Assembly (NCBI GenBank): GCA_963666705.2
Contig: CAXXKO010000025.1
Location: 297,260-361,259, forward strand
Direction of reading: 5' to 3'
Length of the DNA: 64,000 nucleotides
Source: G963666705 sp963666705
GTDB taxonomy: Bacteria; Pseudomonadota; Alphaproteobacteria; CADEGL01
The notes under the pieces were generated by a model. The model was not told the DNA's origin. It ran no database searches and was given only the letters and a program-made list of their open reading frames with translations. Positions within the stretch are counted from its first letter, which is position 1, and each line of letters starts with the position of its first letter. Shown here piece after piece: positions 16,266 through 24,719 of this stretch. The position numbers and the translations under genes were made by a program.

Positions 16266-16745
16266 TTACTCGATCTCGAACTCGATCCAGGTCTCGAAGC
16301 AATTGTTGCGGGCCAGCGACTGCACGCCGATGGTGGCGCGGCAGCCGATGCCGACGGCATCGCCCCAGACCTCGGCGAGGAGGTCCGTCATGCCGCTCGA
16401 GACTTCGTGGACGTCGTAATAGTCGGGCTCGCAGACCACGAAGTTGAGGCTGCGGATGAGCGCCTTGATCCGATCGAGGCTGCCGAGCGCCTGACGCACG
16501 CCGGCGAGGACGTTGAGCCCGGTGACGCGCGCCGCCGCGTACCCCTCCTCGGAGCTCACCGTGGCGCCGAGCCGGCCGGGATTGAAAACCTCGCCCTTCC
16601 ACAACGGGACCTGGCCCGAGAGGGTGAGCACCTTCCCCTGGATGTGGAACGGCTTCATCTTGCCGTAGGTGGCGCCGTAATAGGTGGTCGGCCCGTAGTC
16701 CGGCACCTCGAGCCCGAGTTCCTTCACTCTCGCTTCCGCTCCCAT
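16266..16745 (-). CDS. RidA-family protein (long YjgF-like form)
   Basis: A 159-residue protein. The start at 16745 is set by the GGAGGAGGAG site just before it. The family shows in LTLSGQVPLWKGEVFNPGRLG, the helix DRIKALIRSLNFVVC, and a C-terminal strand (CFETWIEFEIE). The position of the imine-contacting Arg of RidA (ARLP) reads QSLA, so enamine/imine deaminase activity is doubtful; longer members of this family have other or unknown roles. It lies 35 bp upstream of the EamA pseudogene on the same strand and is divergent from a second RidA-like gene. Confidence 0.8.
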   Translation of the reverse strand: MGAEARVKELGLEVPDYGPTTYYGATYGKMKPFHIQGKVLTLSGQVPLWKGEVFNPGRLGATVSSEEGYAAARVTGLNVLAGVRQALGSLDRIKALIRSLNFVVCEPDYYDVHEVSSGMTDLLAEVWGDAVGIGCRATIGVQSLARNNCFETWIEFEIE

Positions 16746-16908
16746 GATCTCCTCCTCCATCGGTCGGGCGAGGGCGGCTCCGCGCGGCCGCCCGCGAGAG
16801 GCAAAGATAACCCTTCCGCACCACTCGCTCCGCATCTTTAGGTTTTGATAATGGGCGCCCGGCGGGGCATGGTCGGGGACCGCTTCAATCCAAGGGGGAG
16901 CAGAGGCC

Positions 16909-17319
16909 ATGCCGAACGTCGAAACGATCAAGGCGCCGGGCATCTCCGGCAGCTACAGCAAGACGACCGCCCACGCCACCAAGGCCGCCGGCCTCGTCTT
17001 CGTGACCGGACAATGCGCGTCGAAGCCGGGCGGGGACTTCACCATGCCCCTCGACGAAGGCTTCGAGATGGGCGGTATCGAGGAACAGACCGCGCGGGTA
17101 CTCGACAACATCAAGGCCATCCTGGTGGAGGCCGGCACCGACTTCGACCACGTGGTCAAGCGCAACGTCTACATCACCAGCGAGACGGACTTCGCGCCCG
17201 TCTACAAGGTCATGGAGCGCTACTTCAAGACCGGGGTCGCCAGCACCGGCGTGATCGCGGGCCTGCTGCCCTTCAGCTCCCGCATCGAGATCGACGTGAT
17301 CGCCGTGATGCCGGACTGA
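16909..17319 (+). CDS. RidA-family protein (YjgF/YER057c/UK114)
   Basis: A 136-residue protein with a GGGGAG site before the ATG. It has the typical trimer-forming fold signature: GLVFVTGQCASKPGGDF, QTARVLDNIKAILVEAGTDFDHVVKRNVYIT, and a final strand IEIDVIAV. Canonical RidA hydrolyses 2-aminoacrylate-type imines using an Arg in ARLP. Here that segment is GLLPF, so the Arg is missing and a different ligand is likely. It is 24 bp upstream of a tricarballylate-dehydrogenase-like flavoprotein, a common pairing of RidA with flavin oxidases that release reactive imines. Confidence 0.88.
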   Translation: MPNVETIKAPGISGSYSKTTAHATKAAGLVFVTGQCASKPGGDFTMPLDEGFEMGGIEEQTARVLDNIKAILVEAGTDFDHVVKRNVYITSETDFAPVYKVMERYFKTGVASTGVIAGLLPFSSRIEIDVIAVMPD

Positions 17320-17342
17320 CGCGCGGCGAGGTGGGCCGGCGG

Positions 17343-18833
17343 ATGGCCGGGGAAAATTGGGACGTCGCCGTCGTCGGCGGCGGCAACGCGGCGCTCTGCG
17401 CGGCGCTCGCCGCGCGCGAGGCGGGGGCCAGCGTCATCGTGCTCGAACGCGCACCCGAGGATGAAGCGGGCGGCAACAGCCGCTTTACGGCCGGCGTCAT
17501 CCGCTTCGCCTATACGGGCCTCGACGAGCTGCGCGAGATCGCGCCCGACCTCTCGGAGCGGGAGATCGCGACGACCGAGTTCGGCGCCTATGACGAGGAC
17601 GCCTTCTTCGACGACATGGCCCGGGTCACGCGCTACCGGGCCGACCCGGACCTGACCGAGCTCCTGGTCCGGCGCAGCCGCGAGACCATGCTGTGGCTCG
17701 GCGCCTCTGGCGTGCGCTTCGAGCCCCTCTACGGCCGGCAGGCCTTCAAGGTGGACGGCCGCTTCCACTTCTGGGGCGGGGTGGCGCTGGGGGTCAGCGG
17801 CGGCGGGCCCGGCCTCATCGACGCGCTCTCCGCCACGGCGGCGGCGCGGGGCGTGCCCATCCGCTACGGCGCGCGCGCCCTCTCCCTCCTCCATGACGGG
17901 CACCGGGTGCTCGGCCTCCGCGTCAAGATGGGCGCGGCGGTCGAGGAGATGCGGGCGCGCTCGGTGGTGCTGGCGAGCGGCGGGTTCGAGGCCAATGCCG
18001 AGTGGCGCGCACGCTATCTGGGCCCGGGCTGGGAGCTGGCCAAGGTGCGCGGCACGCGATTCAACACCGGCGACGGCATCCGCATGGCCCTCGATATCGG
18101 CGCCTCCTCGGCCGGCAACTGGTCGGGCTGCCACGCGGTGGGGTGGGAGCTCAACGCGCCCGAGTTCGGCGACCTGGCCGTCGGCGACCAGTTCCAGAAG
18201 CACAGCTACCCCTTCAGCATCATGGTCAACGCGCGCGGCCAGCGCTTCCTCGACGAGGGCGCCGATTTCCGCAACTACACCTACGCCAAATACGGCCGTG
18301 AGATCCTGGCCCAGCCGGACCAGTTCTGCTGGCAGGTGTTCGATCGCAAGGTGCTGCACCTGCTGCGCGACGAATACCGCATCCGCCAGGTGACGAAGGT
18401 GACGGCCGCTAGCCTCGAGGGTCTCGCGGGCAAGCTCGATGGCGTGGATGCGGCCGGCTTCCTCGCGACCGTGCGGGCGTACAACGCGGCCGTCCGCGCG
18501 GAAGTGCCGTTCGAGCCCAACCGGCTCGACGGGCGCGGCACGGACGGGCTCTCGCCGCCCAAATCCAACTGGGCCAACCGCATCGACGAAGCGCCCTTCG
18601 AAGCCTACGCGACGACCTGCGGCATCACCTTCACCTTCGGCGGCCTGCGCATCGACAGGGGCGCGCGGGTACTCGATACGGACCACGCTCCCATCCCCGG
18701 ACTCTACGCGGCGGGGGAGCTGGTGGGCGGGCTCTTCTACTTCAACTATCCGGGCGGCACCGGCCTCATGTCGGGCGCCGTCTTCGGCCGCCTCGCCGGC
18801 ACCGGCGCCGCCGCCCACGCGGCGAAGCAATAA
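17343..18833 (+). CDS. FAD-dependent tricarballylate dehydrogenase-like protein (TcuA-like)
   Basis: A 496-residue protein of the fumarate reductase/succinate dehydrogenase flavoprotein family. It has the FAD motif VAVVGGGNAALCAALAAREAG at residues 8-28, GGNSRFTAGVIRFAY as the flavin-contact loop, VVLASGGFEANAEWR, and a C-terminal GLYAAGELVGGLFYFNYPGGTGLMSGAVFGR. TcuA oxidises tricarballylate to cis-aconitate and passes electrons to TcuB, which is not present here. The family also includes fumarate reductase-like and 3-ketosteroid dehydrogenase-like enzymes, so the substrate is open. Probably one transcript with the RidA-like gene (24-bp gap). Confidence 0.85.
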   Translation: MAGENWDVAVVGGGNAALCAALAAREAGASVIVLERAPEDEAGGNSRFTAGVIRFAYTGLDELREIAPDLSEREIATTEFGAYDEDAFFDDMARVTRYRADPDLTELLVRRSRETMLWLGASGVRFEPLYGRQAFKVDGRFHFWGGVALGVSGGGPGLIDALSATAAARGVPIRYGARALSLLHDGHRVLGLRVKMGAAVEEMRARSVVLASGGFEANAEWRARYLGPGWELAKVRGTRFNTGDGIRMALDIGASSAGNWSGCHAVGWELNAPEFGDLAVGDQFQKHSYPFSIMVNARGQRFLDEGADFRNYTYAKYGREILAQPDQFCWQVFDRKVLHLLRDEYRIRQVTKVTAASLEGLAGKLDGVDAAGFLATVRAYNAAVRAEVPFEPNRLDGRGTDGLSPPKSNWANRIDEAPFEAYATTCGITFTFGGLRIDRGARVLDTDHAPIPGLYAAGELVGGLFYFNYPGGTGLMSGAVFGRLAGTGAAAHAAKQ

Positions 18834-18862
18834 ACCCGGTCGCCTCGTCCGGCGCCGCCGAT

Positions 18863-18945
18863 CTCACCCTTCGACAGGCTCAGGGTGAGGTAACGTCGAG
18901 ATTGGGAGGCAAGCCCTCATGCTGAGCCTGTCGAAGTATGAGGGC
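18863..18945. repeat. palindromic repeat (CTTCGACAGGCTCAGG type), second copy
   Basis: CTCACCCTTCGACAGGCTCA near 18863 is mirrored by TGAGCCTGTCGAAG ending near 18936, followed by TATGAGGGC. The stem is shorter and the loop longer than in the copy at 15195. It sits between the convergent ends of the TcuA-like gene and the amidase gene, so it may serve as a terminator for both. Confidence 0.8.
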
Positions 18946-18973
18946 CAGCGCCAACACGTCCGAGTGTGCCGCC

Positions 18974-20335
18974 TCAGCCTTCTTCCAGTATCGGCGGGCG
19001 CTGGAGGTGCCATTCGGTGGCGCCCTGGTAGGCGTGCCCGGCGCGGAGCAGAAGCGGCTCGCGCCACCACGCCGCCTCCAGCATGCAGCCGATGGGCAGG
19101 CCCGCGGCCGTGAAGCCGCAGGGCACCGAGAGGCTGGGGATGCCGGCCGCCGCACTCGGGTAGGTGAAGCGCGTGGCCTCGCCCGTGGCCCGGTGCAAAT
19201 CGCGCTCGTCCTCGACCGGCTGGGCCGGCACGGGCGATGTCGGCACCAACAGGATATCGACCGTCTCGAACAGGTTGGCGAGGGTGCGCCGCCATTCCCG
19301 CCGCGCCTCCACGGCCGCGGCGTAGTCGAGGGCCGTAAGCTCCAAGCCCCGCGACATGCGGATGCGCACGGGCTCGCTGATGGGCGAGGGCGACTGGGTG
19401 AGCTGCTCGCGGAACCGCAGGGCCGCGTCGGCATAGACGATGTTGACGGCGAAGCCATGCATGGTCTCGGCGCCCGCCACCTCGACCTCGCGCAGCTCGG
19501 CGCCGAGGGCGCGGAAGGTGGTGCCCACGCCGCGAACGGCCGCCTCGACCTCGGGGTCGAGGTCCGTGAAATAGTGGTTGCGCGGGATGGCGATGCGCAC
19601 CCCCTCCACGCCCCGGCCGAGGGTGGGCAGGAAGTTCTCGAGCACCCGGTCGGCCGAGGTGCTGTCGGTGCGGTCGTAGCCGGTGAGTGCCGCGAACATG
19701 CGCGCCACGTCGGCCACCCGCCGCGCCATGGGGCCGACCGTGTCGTTCTGCAGGCTCACCGGCGTGATGCCGCCCAAGGGGATGCGGCCGTGGGTCGGGC
19801 GCAGGCCGACGACGCCGCAAGTCGCCGCCGGGCCACGCACCGAGCCGCCCGTATCGGTGCCGAGCGCGCCCAGGCACATCTCCGCCGCCAGCGCCGCGGC
19901 CGAGCCGCCGGAGGAGCCGCCCGGCACCCGATCGAGCGCCCAGGGATTGAAGCTCTGGCCCGTGACCTGGCTTTGGTTGCGCCCGCCGAAGGCAAGCTCC
20001 TGCATGGTGGCCTTCCCCAGGATGACGGCGCCGGCGCCACGCAGACGGCGCACCACCTCGGCGTCCTCGTTGGGCACGAAATCGGCCATGAAGGCGGCCC
20101 CGCTGGTGGTGCGCACGCCGGCCGTATGGATGTTGTCCTTGATGGCCACGGGCATGCCGTGGAGGAGGCCGAGCCAGCGCCCCTCGGCCGCCGCCGCGTC
20201 GGCCGCCGCCGCCGCTTCGAGGGCTTCCTCCTCCATGACCGTGGCGAAGGCGTTGATGGCGCCGTCATGCCGCCTGATGCGCTCGAGGCACGCGCGGGTG
20301 CGGGCGAGGGCCGATCCGAATTCGCCGTCCGCCAT
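18974..20335 (-). CDS. amidase (amidase signature family)
   Basis: A 453-residue protein. The ATG at 20335 is preceded by AAGGAGG. The Ser-cisSer-Lys triad is intact: Lys in MPVAIKDNIHTAG (about residue 68), cis-Ser in VPGGSSGGSAAALAAE and the nucleophile in GTDTGGSVRGPAATCG. The family hydrolyses amides to acid plus ammonia (also GatA, and nylon or aryl amidases). GatB/GatC are not nearby, so this is a catabolic amidase. The next gene, an alpha/beta hydrolase 50 bp upstream on the same strand of the chromosome, lies in the same direction and may be transcribed earlier. Confidence 0.9.
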   Translation of the reverse strand: MADGEFGSALARTRACLERIRRHDGAINAFATVMEEEALEAAAAADAAAAEGRWLGLLHGMPVAIKDNIHTAGVRTTSGAAFMADFVPNEDAEVVRRLRGAGAVILGKATMQELAFGGRNQSQVTGQSFNPWALDRVPGGSSGGSAAALAAEMCLGALGTDTGGSVRGPAATCGVVGLRPTHGRIPLGGITPVSLQNDTVGPMARRVADVARMFAALTGYDRTDSTSADRVLENFLPTLGRGVEGVRIAIPRNHYFTDLDPEVEAAVRGVGTTFRALGAELREVEVAGAETMHGFAVNIVYADAALRFREQLTQSPSPISEPVRIRMSRGLELTALDYAAAVEARREWRRTLANLFETVDILLVPTSPVPAQPVEDERDLHRATGEATRFTYPSAAAGIPSLSVPCGFTAAGLPIGCMLEAAWWREPLLLRAGHAYQGATEWHLQRPPILEEG

Positions 20336-20384
20336 GTGGCCATCCTCCTTCAAAGCACGCGCCAACCTAAATGGGGGCGACCGG

Positions 20385-21260
20385 TCAAGGCGCGTCCATC
20401 CCGCTTTCGAGGCCGCGGATGAACCGGATCTCCTCGGCGGCCGCGCCGTGCTCGAAGAGGTCGTTGTGCCCGGCTTGGGGGAGGAAGATGCCCTGTTTCG
20501 GCTCCGCGGCGGCGGCCAGCAACCGGCGGCCGAGCCGCGCGGGCACGATCCGGTCGCGCTCGCCATGGACGATCAGGACGGGGGCACCCACGTCCGCGAT
20601 CCGGCGCACCGACTCGTAACGGTCGAGGACCAGCCAATAGGCCGGCAGCCAGGGGTAATGGTATTGGGCCGCGGCGGCGGCCGAGGTGAAGGGGGCCTCG
20701 AGGATGAGCCCGGCCGCGGGCGTGCCGGCCGCCGCCAGCTCGGCGCCGAGCCGGACGGCCGGCCCGGTGCCGAGTGATTCGCCGAACAGGACGGCCCGGC
20801 CGGCGGCCACCCCATCGCCTTCGAGGAAGGCGAGCGCCGCCCGGGCGTCGGCGTGGAAGCCCTCCTCGGAGGGGCCGCCGGGGTTGCCGCCATAGCCGCG
20901 CCAGCTCACCAACAGGACGCCGAAGCCGGCATCGAGGAGGGGGCGCATCTTGTAGACCCGCATGCCGATATGGCCGCCATTGCCGTGGAAATAGGCGACG
21001 ACGGGGGCTTGGGGGCGCGCCGCCGGCTTGTACCAGGCCAGGAGATCGAGCCCGTCGGCGGTCCGCAGGGAGACCGGCGTCATATCGCCCGCATCCCAGT
21101 CCGCCGTCTGCGGCACGCTCCGGTCCGGCAGGTACATGAGGCCGCGCTGGAAGGCGAACATCAGCCCCACCACCGCGCCATAGGCCGAGAGGATCACGAG
21201 CCCGAGCGCGATCAATCGGCCGCCGGGGCCGGTCCGCCCAGCGGGACCGTCATGCCGCAT
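20385..21260 (-). CDS. membrane-anchored alpha/beta hydrolase
   Basis: A 291-residue protein starting MRHDG at 21260; a GTG nine bases upstream is an alternative because the GAGGAGG site touches the ATG. One N-terminal transmembrane helix (about residues 14-36) is followed by the hydrolase domain: oxyanion HGNGGHIG, nucleophile in GESLGTGPA, acid in HGERDRIVP and His in GHNDLFE. This matches the Bem46/ABHD13-like group (DUF1749-type), which are esterases or thioesterases of unclear substrate facing the periplasm or cytosol. It is divergent from the redox cyclase gene. Confidence 0.85.
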   Translation of the reverse strand: MRHDGPAGRTGPGGRLIALGLVILSAYGAVVGLMFAFQRGLMYLPDRSVPQTADWDAGDMTPVSLRTADGLDLLAWYKPAARPQAPVVAYFHGNGGHIGMRVYKMRPLLDAGFGVLLVSWRGYGGNPGGPSEEGFHADARAALAFLEGDGVAAGRAVLFGESLGTGPAVRLGAELAAAGTPAAGLILEAPFTSAAAAAQYHYPWLPAYWLVLDRYESVRRIADVGAPVLIVHGERDRIVPARLGRRLLAAAAEPKQGIFLPQAGHNDLFEHGAAAEEIRFIRGLESGMDAP

Positions 21261-21350
21261 CCTCCTCACACACTCGTTGGCCGCGCCGCATGCGCCTGGA
21301 TGATGTATTCTACCCATTCGCGGGGCGGCGGCGAAAGAAGGGGATGGGGA

Positions 21351-23096
21351 ATGGCGCGGAAGAGCGAGCGGGATGGCGAGGGGGAAGGCGCCGCGCGGAT
21401 CGGCTGGGCGGCGATTCTTCACGACCGCGCCGCGCTCCTGCGCCGCGCGCGCCTCACCACCGGGCTGATTCTGTTCGCCTATGTGACCACCCACCTCGCG
21501 AACCATACCCTGGGCCTGATCTCGCTCCACGCGCACGAGGTGGCGCGGGTGTGGATGTTCGCCGTATGGGGCAGCCTCGTCGGCACGGTCGCGCTCTATG
21601 GCTCGCTCGCCACCCATTTGGCGCTTGGCTTCTACGCCCTCTACCGGCGCCAGCGGCTCAAGATGCCGCGCTGGGAGGCAGCACAGCTCATCCTCGGCCT
21701 GGCGATCCCGCCGCTCCTCATGGGCCACATCATCGGCACCCGGCTGGCCTACGAGCTCTACGGCCTCCAGAACACTTACACCTATGTCGACCTGGTGCTC
21801 TGGGTGTTCGCGCCGGAGAAGCTGTGGCAGCAGATCGCGGTGCTGGTGGTCGCCTGGGTCCACGGCACGATCGGCATGCATTTCTGGCTCCGGCTCAAGC
21901 CCGGCTACCGCCGCGTGCTGCCGCTGGTTTACGCCGTCGCGCTGCTGCTGCCCGTCGTCTCCCTCCTCGGCTTCGTCGAGGGTGGGCGCGAGGTCCGGGA
22001 GCTGGCGGCCAACCCGGACTGGCTGGCGACGGCGGTGGAAGCGATCCATTTTCCGGCCGATGCGGATGTCGCCTTCCTCCTGTGGCTCACCGATATCCTG
22101 TTCTATGGCTATTTCGGCCTCCTCGCCGCCGTCCTCGCCGCGCGGATTGCGCGGGCCTGGTGGCAGCGCTCCCGGGGCATGACGCGCATCAGCTACCCCG
22201 ATGGCCGGGTCGTGGAGAACCCGCCCGGCGTTACGGTGCTCGAGGCGAGCCGGGGCGCCGGCATTCCCCACGCCTCGGTCTGCGGCGGCCGGGGCCGGTG
22301 CTCGACCTGCCGGGTGCGCGTCGGGGCCGGGCTCGATAGCCAGCCGCCGCCGAGCGAGGACGAGCAGAAGGTCCTGGCGCGCATCTCGGCCCCCCCCAAC
22401 GTGCGCCTCGCCTGCCAGCTCCGGCCCAGCTCCGACATCGAGGTGACGCCGCTGCTGCCGCCCCAATCAGGGCCGCGAGCGGCCGGCGCGCGCCCGCCCC
22501 ACCTGCAGGGCGAGGAGCGCGAGATCGCGGTCCTGTTCGCCGACCTGCGCGCCTTCACCGAGCTCTCGGAGCAGAAGCTGCCCTATGATGTCGTGTTCCT
22601 GCTCAACCGCTATTTCGAGACCATGGGCCACGCCATCGAGGCCGCGGGCGGTCACGTGGACAAGTTCATCGGCGACGGCATCATGGCGCTGTTCGGCGTC
22701 ACGGACAGGCCGCGGACGGCGAGCCGCCAGGCCATCGCGGCCGCGCGCGCCATGGCGGAGCGGCTGGCCGAGCTCAACGTGACCATGAAGAGCGACCTCG
22801 AGAAGCCCCTGCGCCTCGGCATCGGCATCCATGTCGGGCCCGCCATCGTCGGCGAGATGGGCTACGCCAGCACGACCTCTCTCACCGCCGTGGGCGATAC
22901 GGTCAACACGGCGAGCCGCCTCGAGGCCCTGTCCAAGACATACCAGGTGGAGCTCGTGCTGTCCGAGCAGGTGGCCCTGCGCGCCGGGATGGCGCTCGAC
23001 GGGTTCGGCCGCGACGAAGTGGAGATCCGCGGCCGGCGCGAGCCCATGCGCATCATCATCGTGCCGGCGGCCGCGGCCCTGCCGGCGCCCGAATGA
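21351..23096 (+). CDS. class III adenylate cyclase with 6-TM heme-type anchor and 2Fe-2S ferredoxin domain
   Basis: A 581-residue three-part protein. Residues about 30-270 hold six membrane helices rich in histidines in or near helices (H48, H52, H89, H126, H171, H177), resembling the cytochrome b anchor of succinate dehydrogenase. Residues 277-370 form a plant-type 2Fe-2S ferredoxin domain with ligands C311, C317, C320 and C355. Residues 390-570 are the cyclase catalytic domain with metal-binding D398 (FADLRAFT) and D442 (GDGIMALFG), adenine-selecting Lys438, and the transition-state region TAVGDTVNTASRLEAL. From memory, Sinorhizobium CyaC has a diheme b, quinone-responsive 6-TM anchor on such a cyclase. 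By analogy this protein would make cAMP in response to quinone-pool or Fe-S redox state. Confidence 0.88.
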   Translation: MARKSERDGEGEGAARIGWAAILHDRAALLRRARLTTGLILFAYVTTHLANHTLGLISLHAHEVARVWMFAVWGSLVGTVALYGSLATHLALGFYALYRRQRLKMPRWEAAQLILGLAIPPLLMGHIIGTRLAYELYGLQNTYTYVDLVLWVFAPEKLWQQIAVLVVAWVHGTIGMHFWLRLKPGYRRVLPLVYAVALLLPVVSLLGFVEGGREVRELAANPDWLATAVEAIHFPADADVAFLLWLTDILFYGYFGLLAAVLAARIARAWWQRSRGMTRISYPDGRVVENPPGVTVLEASRGAGIPHASVCGGRGRCSTCRVRVGAGLDSQPPPSEDEQKVLARISAPPNVRLACQLRPSSDIEVTPLLPPQSGPRAAGARPPHLQGEEREIAVLFADLRAFTELSEQKLPYDVVFLLNRYFETMGHAIEAAGGHVDKFIGDGIMALFGVTDRPRTASRQAIAAARAMAERLAELNVTMKSDLEKPLRLGIGIHVGPAIVGEMGYASTTSLTAVGDTVNTASRLEALSKTYQVELVLSEQVALRAGMALDGFGRDEVEIRGRREPMRIIIVPAAAALPAPE

Positions 23097-23103
23097 CCCA
23101 GGG

Positions 23104-23586
23104 TCAGTCGCCGGTCTTCTCGGCCGCGATCGACTGCTTCAGTGCTTCGCTCTCCTCGCAGTTCGAGCCGCAGAGCGCCAGGAGCGTCTCAAGCTGCCCC
23201 TCGGCGGCCGCGACGTTACCCATCCGCAGGTATAGCTCGCCCAGATACTCGTTCGCCCCCCTGTGATCCGGATCGATCGTAAGCGCCCGCTGGTAATAGT
23301 CGAACGCGACGGCGAGCTCACCAAGCTTGCGGTAGCTGAAGCCGAGGAGGTTGAGCGCGTCGGCGTCGGCGTCATCCTTCGCGATCACTTTCTTGAGGAG
23401 GCCGATGGCCGTCGGGTAATCGCCGTCCTCCACGGCCTCTTCGGCGTCTTCGTAAAGATCCTGAGCGCTGGTGGTCGAGCTGCTGCTGCTGGACCCGGAG
23501 CTGAGCGCCAGCGCACCGCCCGCGGGCGCCAGCGAAATGCCGAGCGCGAGGGCGCAGGCGAGCACGAGCCGATCTGGCGTAACCAT
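23104..23586 (-). CDS. exported TPR protein
   Basis: A 160-residue protein. The signal peptide (LVLACALALGISLAP, cleavage near ALA-LSS) is followed by a serine run (SGSSSSSSTTSA) and then three TPR units (about residues 42-145), including LNLLGFSYRKLGELAVAFDYYQRALTIDPDHRGANEYLGELYLRMG. The last part contains a Cys pair (CGSNC). Such small periplasmic TPR proteins act as scaffolds; no partner is identifiable. It converges on the cyclase gene, with only 7 bp between the stops. Confidence 0.85.
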   Translation of the reverse strand: MVTPDRLVLACALALGISLAPAGGALALSSGSSSSSSTTSAQDLYEDAEEAVEDGDYPTAIGLLKKVIAKDDADADALNLLGFSYRKLGELAVAFDYYQRALTIDPDHRGANEYLGELYLRMGNVAAAEGQLETLLALCGSNCEESEALKQSIAAEKTGD

Positions 23587-23844
23587 TGGCGATCTCCTTA
23601 CCTCTATCCGTTCCAAGACCCACCGACGACCGACACACGACCCACCGCGCCCCCAGACGGGCGGGCCGGCCTCGGGCGCGCACGATAGCGGATGTCGGCC
23701 CGCCTGTCCGTACACGATTCGGAGAGTGCCGATGCCGCGGGACCCAACGCTCGATGGCATGGACAACGAGCCGCAATTTTTGCTAACCATCGCCAACCCG
23801 CGCGCGAAGAGCGATACACCCATGGGCGCGATGGAGGTTGTGCC

Positions 23845-24621
23845 GTGAGCACGGTAGGGTCGAGCGGTCGGGTCCTCGTGGTCGAGGACAGCCCGGTCAA
23901 CCGGACGCTGGCCGTCGCCATGCTGGAGGTGGCGGGGTATGCTGTCGACGTCGCGGCCGACGGCGCCACGGCCGTCGAGGCGGTGCGCGCGGGCGATTTC
24001 GACCTCGTGCTCATGGATGTCTCGATGCCGGGCATGAGCGGCTTCGAGGCCACGGCCGCGATCCGGAGCCTGCCGGGGAGGCAGGGACGGCTGCCGATCG
24101 TCGCCGTGACGGCCCATGGCCTGGCCGGCGACCGGGAGCAGTGCCTCGCGGCCGGCATGAGCGACTACGTGGCCAAGCCGGTCGAGCGCGCGGCGCTGGC
24201 GGCCATCGTGTCGCGCTGGATCGAGAAGGGGGACCCCGTGGCCGACGACACCGATTCACGCCCGCCCGGCACCGGCGACACGCTCGATCCCAACGTGATC
24301 GCCCAGCTCAAGGCCGATGTGGACATCGACGTCCTGCCAGGCATCCTCGACATGTTCTCGATCGAGCTCGAGGAGCGCCTCAGCGGCATCATCGCCGCCG
24401 CCGGCCAAGGCGACATGGAGACGCTGGCCCGCGAATCCCACAGCCTCAAGAGCATGTCCGCCACCATTGGCGCCGACCAGCTCAACGAAACCGCCAAGGC
24501 CCTGGAAATGGCCGCCCGCGCCGCCGACCGGACCGAGATCGCCGCCCGCGTCGCCACCATCCAGCACCATGCCATGCTGACGGCGCAGGCGCTCAAGCAA
24601 CTGCGGGAGAGCTTCGGCTGA
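23845..24621 (+). CDS. response-regulator receiver fused to an HPt domain
   Basis: A 258-residue protein from a GTG at 23845, chosen for the GGAGG site 7 bases upstream. Residues 8-125 form a complete receiver: acidic VVEDS (D15), phospho-acceptor D58 in LVLMDVSMPGMSG, and K111. Residues about 150-255 are an HPt four-helix domain with phospho-His199 in ARESHSLKSMSATIGA. There is no DNA-binding or enzymatic output. A REC-HPt protein would act as a phosphorelay intermediate or phosphate sink. The receiver closely resembles the C-terminal receiver of the hybrid kinase at 47904, suggesting common origin or partnership. Confidence 0.9.
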   Translation: MSTVGSSGRVLVVEDSPVNRTLAVAMLEVAGYAVDVAADGATAVEAVRAGDFDLVLMDVSMPGMSGFEATAAIRSLPGRQGRLPIVAVTAHGLAGDREQCLAAGMSDYVAKPVERAALAAIVSRWIEKGDPVADDTDSRPPGTGDTLDPNVIAQLKADVDIDVLPGILDMFSIELEERLSGIIAAAGQGDMETLARESHSLKSMSATIGADQLNETAKALEMAARAADRTEIAARVATIQHHAMLTAQALKQLRESFG

Positions 24622-24719
24622 ACGGCGACACCGAGCCGCGGCCTTGGCTTCTTATATCGCTCGGGCGCCCACGCGGCGCTTGCCAGATGGTGATGAGCGA
24701 GGCTCATCGCCCTCTGGTA

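Noticed and set aside
21351..22340. Separate succinate dehydrogenase cytochrome b gene
   Set aside because: The membrane part is in one continuous frame with the ferredoxin and cyclase domains, with no stop or internal ribosome site.
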